From the NCBI GenBank assembly GCA_018818235.1, contig JAHISE010000011.1:1-14294 (forward strand): a DNA stretch of 14,294 nucleotides. The letters are read 5' to 3'. The notes beneath the pieces are model-generated. The model did not search any database. It was not told the DNA's origin and worked only from the letters and a program-made list of their open reading frames with translations. The DNA comes from Patescibacteria group bacterium (GTDB lineage: Bacteria; Patescibacteriota; Gracilibacteria; Peribacterales; Peribacteraceae). Positions 14,205 through 14,294 of the stretch are shown here, in pieces. The position numbers and the translations under genes are program-made. Every line of letters starts with the position of its first letter. The first letter of the stretch is position 1.

Positions 14205-14234
14205 ACTATAAGTGCAAGAAAATTGATCAAGCAA
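14205..14234 (-). promoter_or_regulatory. Candidate promoter of the winged-helix gene
   Basis: On the minus strand TTGCTT (14234-14229) and TATAGT (14210-14205) are 18 bases apart, matching the consensus in about 3 and 5 of 6 positions. The expected start, near 14198, coincides with an ATG that opens a 23-codon frame different from that of the regulator. Confidence 0.4.
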
Positions 14235-14294
14235 ATGTTCTACTATTTTATACACTATATTCTGCTTAAATAAAGCAAAAATTGACTATTTGGG

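Overview
The window reads as a chromosomal piece of a small-genome, AT-rich bacterium, most likely a member of the Candidate Phyla Radiation (Patescibacteria); a Peregrinibacteria-like lineage is my guess, not something shown. The reasons are the mix of core genes (murC, an FtsB/DivIC-like gene, rpmA, lepA, rplS, an initiator tRNA) with long orphan proteins, the CPR-style wording of several proteins, the near absence of Shine-Dalgarno sequences, and intergenic spaces full of short low-complexity tandem repeats. TAA is the main stop, and TAG and TGA also act as stops, so I see no sign of UGA recoding.

Layout. Positions 1-222 are non-coding and repeat-rich. murC runs leftward (1503-223). A gene-free stretch (1504-2020) with heptamer repeats on both sides separates it from a divergent FtsB/DivIC-like gene (2021-2467). 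Next come a twin hairpin repeat, an initiator tRNA-Met (2664-2740), rpmA (2914-3195) and an unrecognised 232-residue helical protein (3329-4027), all rightward. A convergent junction (4028-4234) holds a hairpin and three perfect palindromes. From there to the right end everything runs leftward. In order of transcription these are a winged-helix regulator with a nucleotidyltransferase-like domain (14158-13571), rplS with a long acidic tail (13369-12833), a CsaB-like polysaccharide pyruvyl transferase (12661-11726), three unrecognised proteins of 136, 224 and 1481 residues, and lepA (6091-4235).

How the genes may work together. csaB, the three orphan genes and lepA are separated by only 24, 2, 34 and 42 bases and could form one transcript. 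The 224- and 1481-residue proteins carry hydrophobic segments, and CsaB-family enzymes modify cell-wall polysaccharides, so an envelope-associated module is a reasonable inference. lepA at its end may also have its own promoter.

The two most distinctive properties of the window are not genes. First, -10-like hexamers (TAnnnT, some with an upstream TGn) lie 5-10 bases before most start codons, with exactly six bases in four genes; together with missing Shine-Dalgarno sites this suggests widespread leaderless transcription. Second, at least five families of degenerate 7- or 8-base tandem repeats fill the intergenic spaces, and one of them also lies in frame inside lepA, where it encodes part of an insertion between domains.
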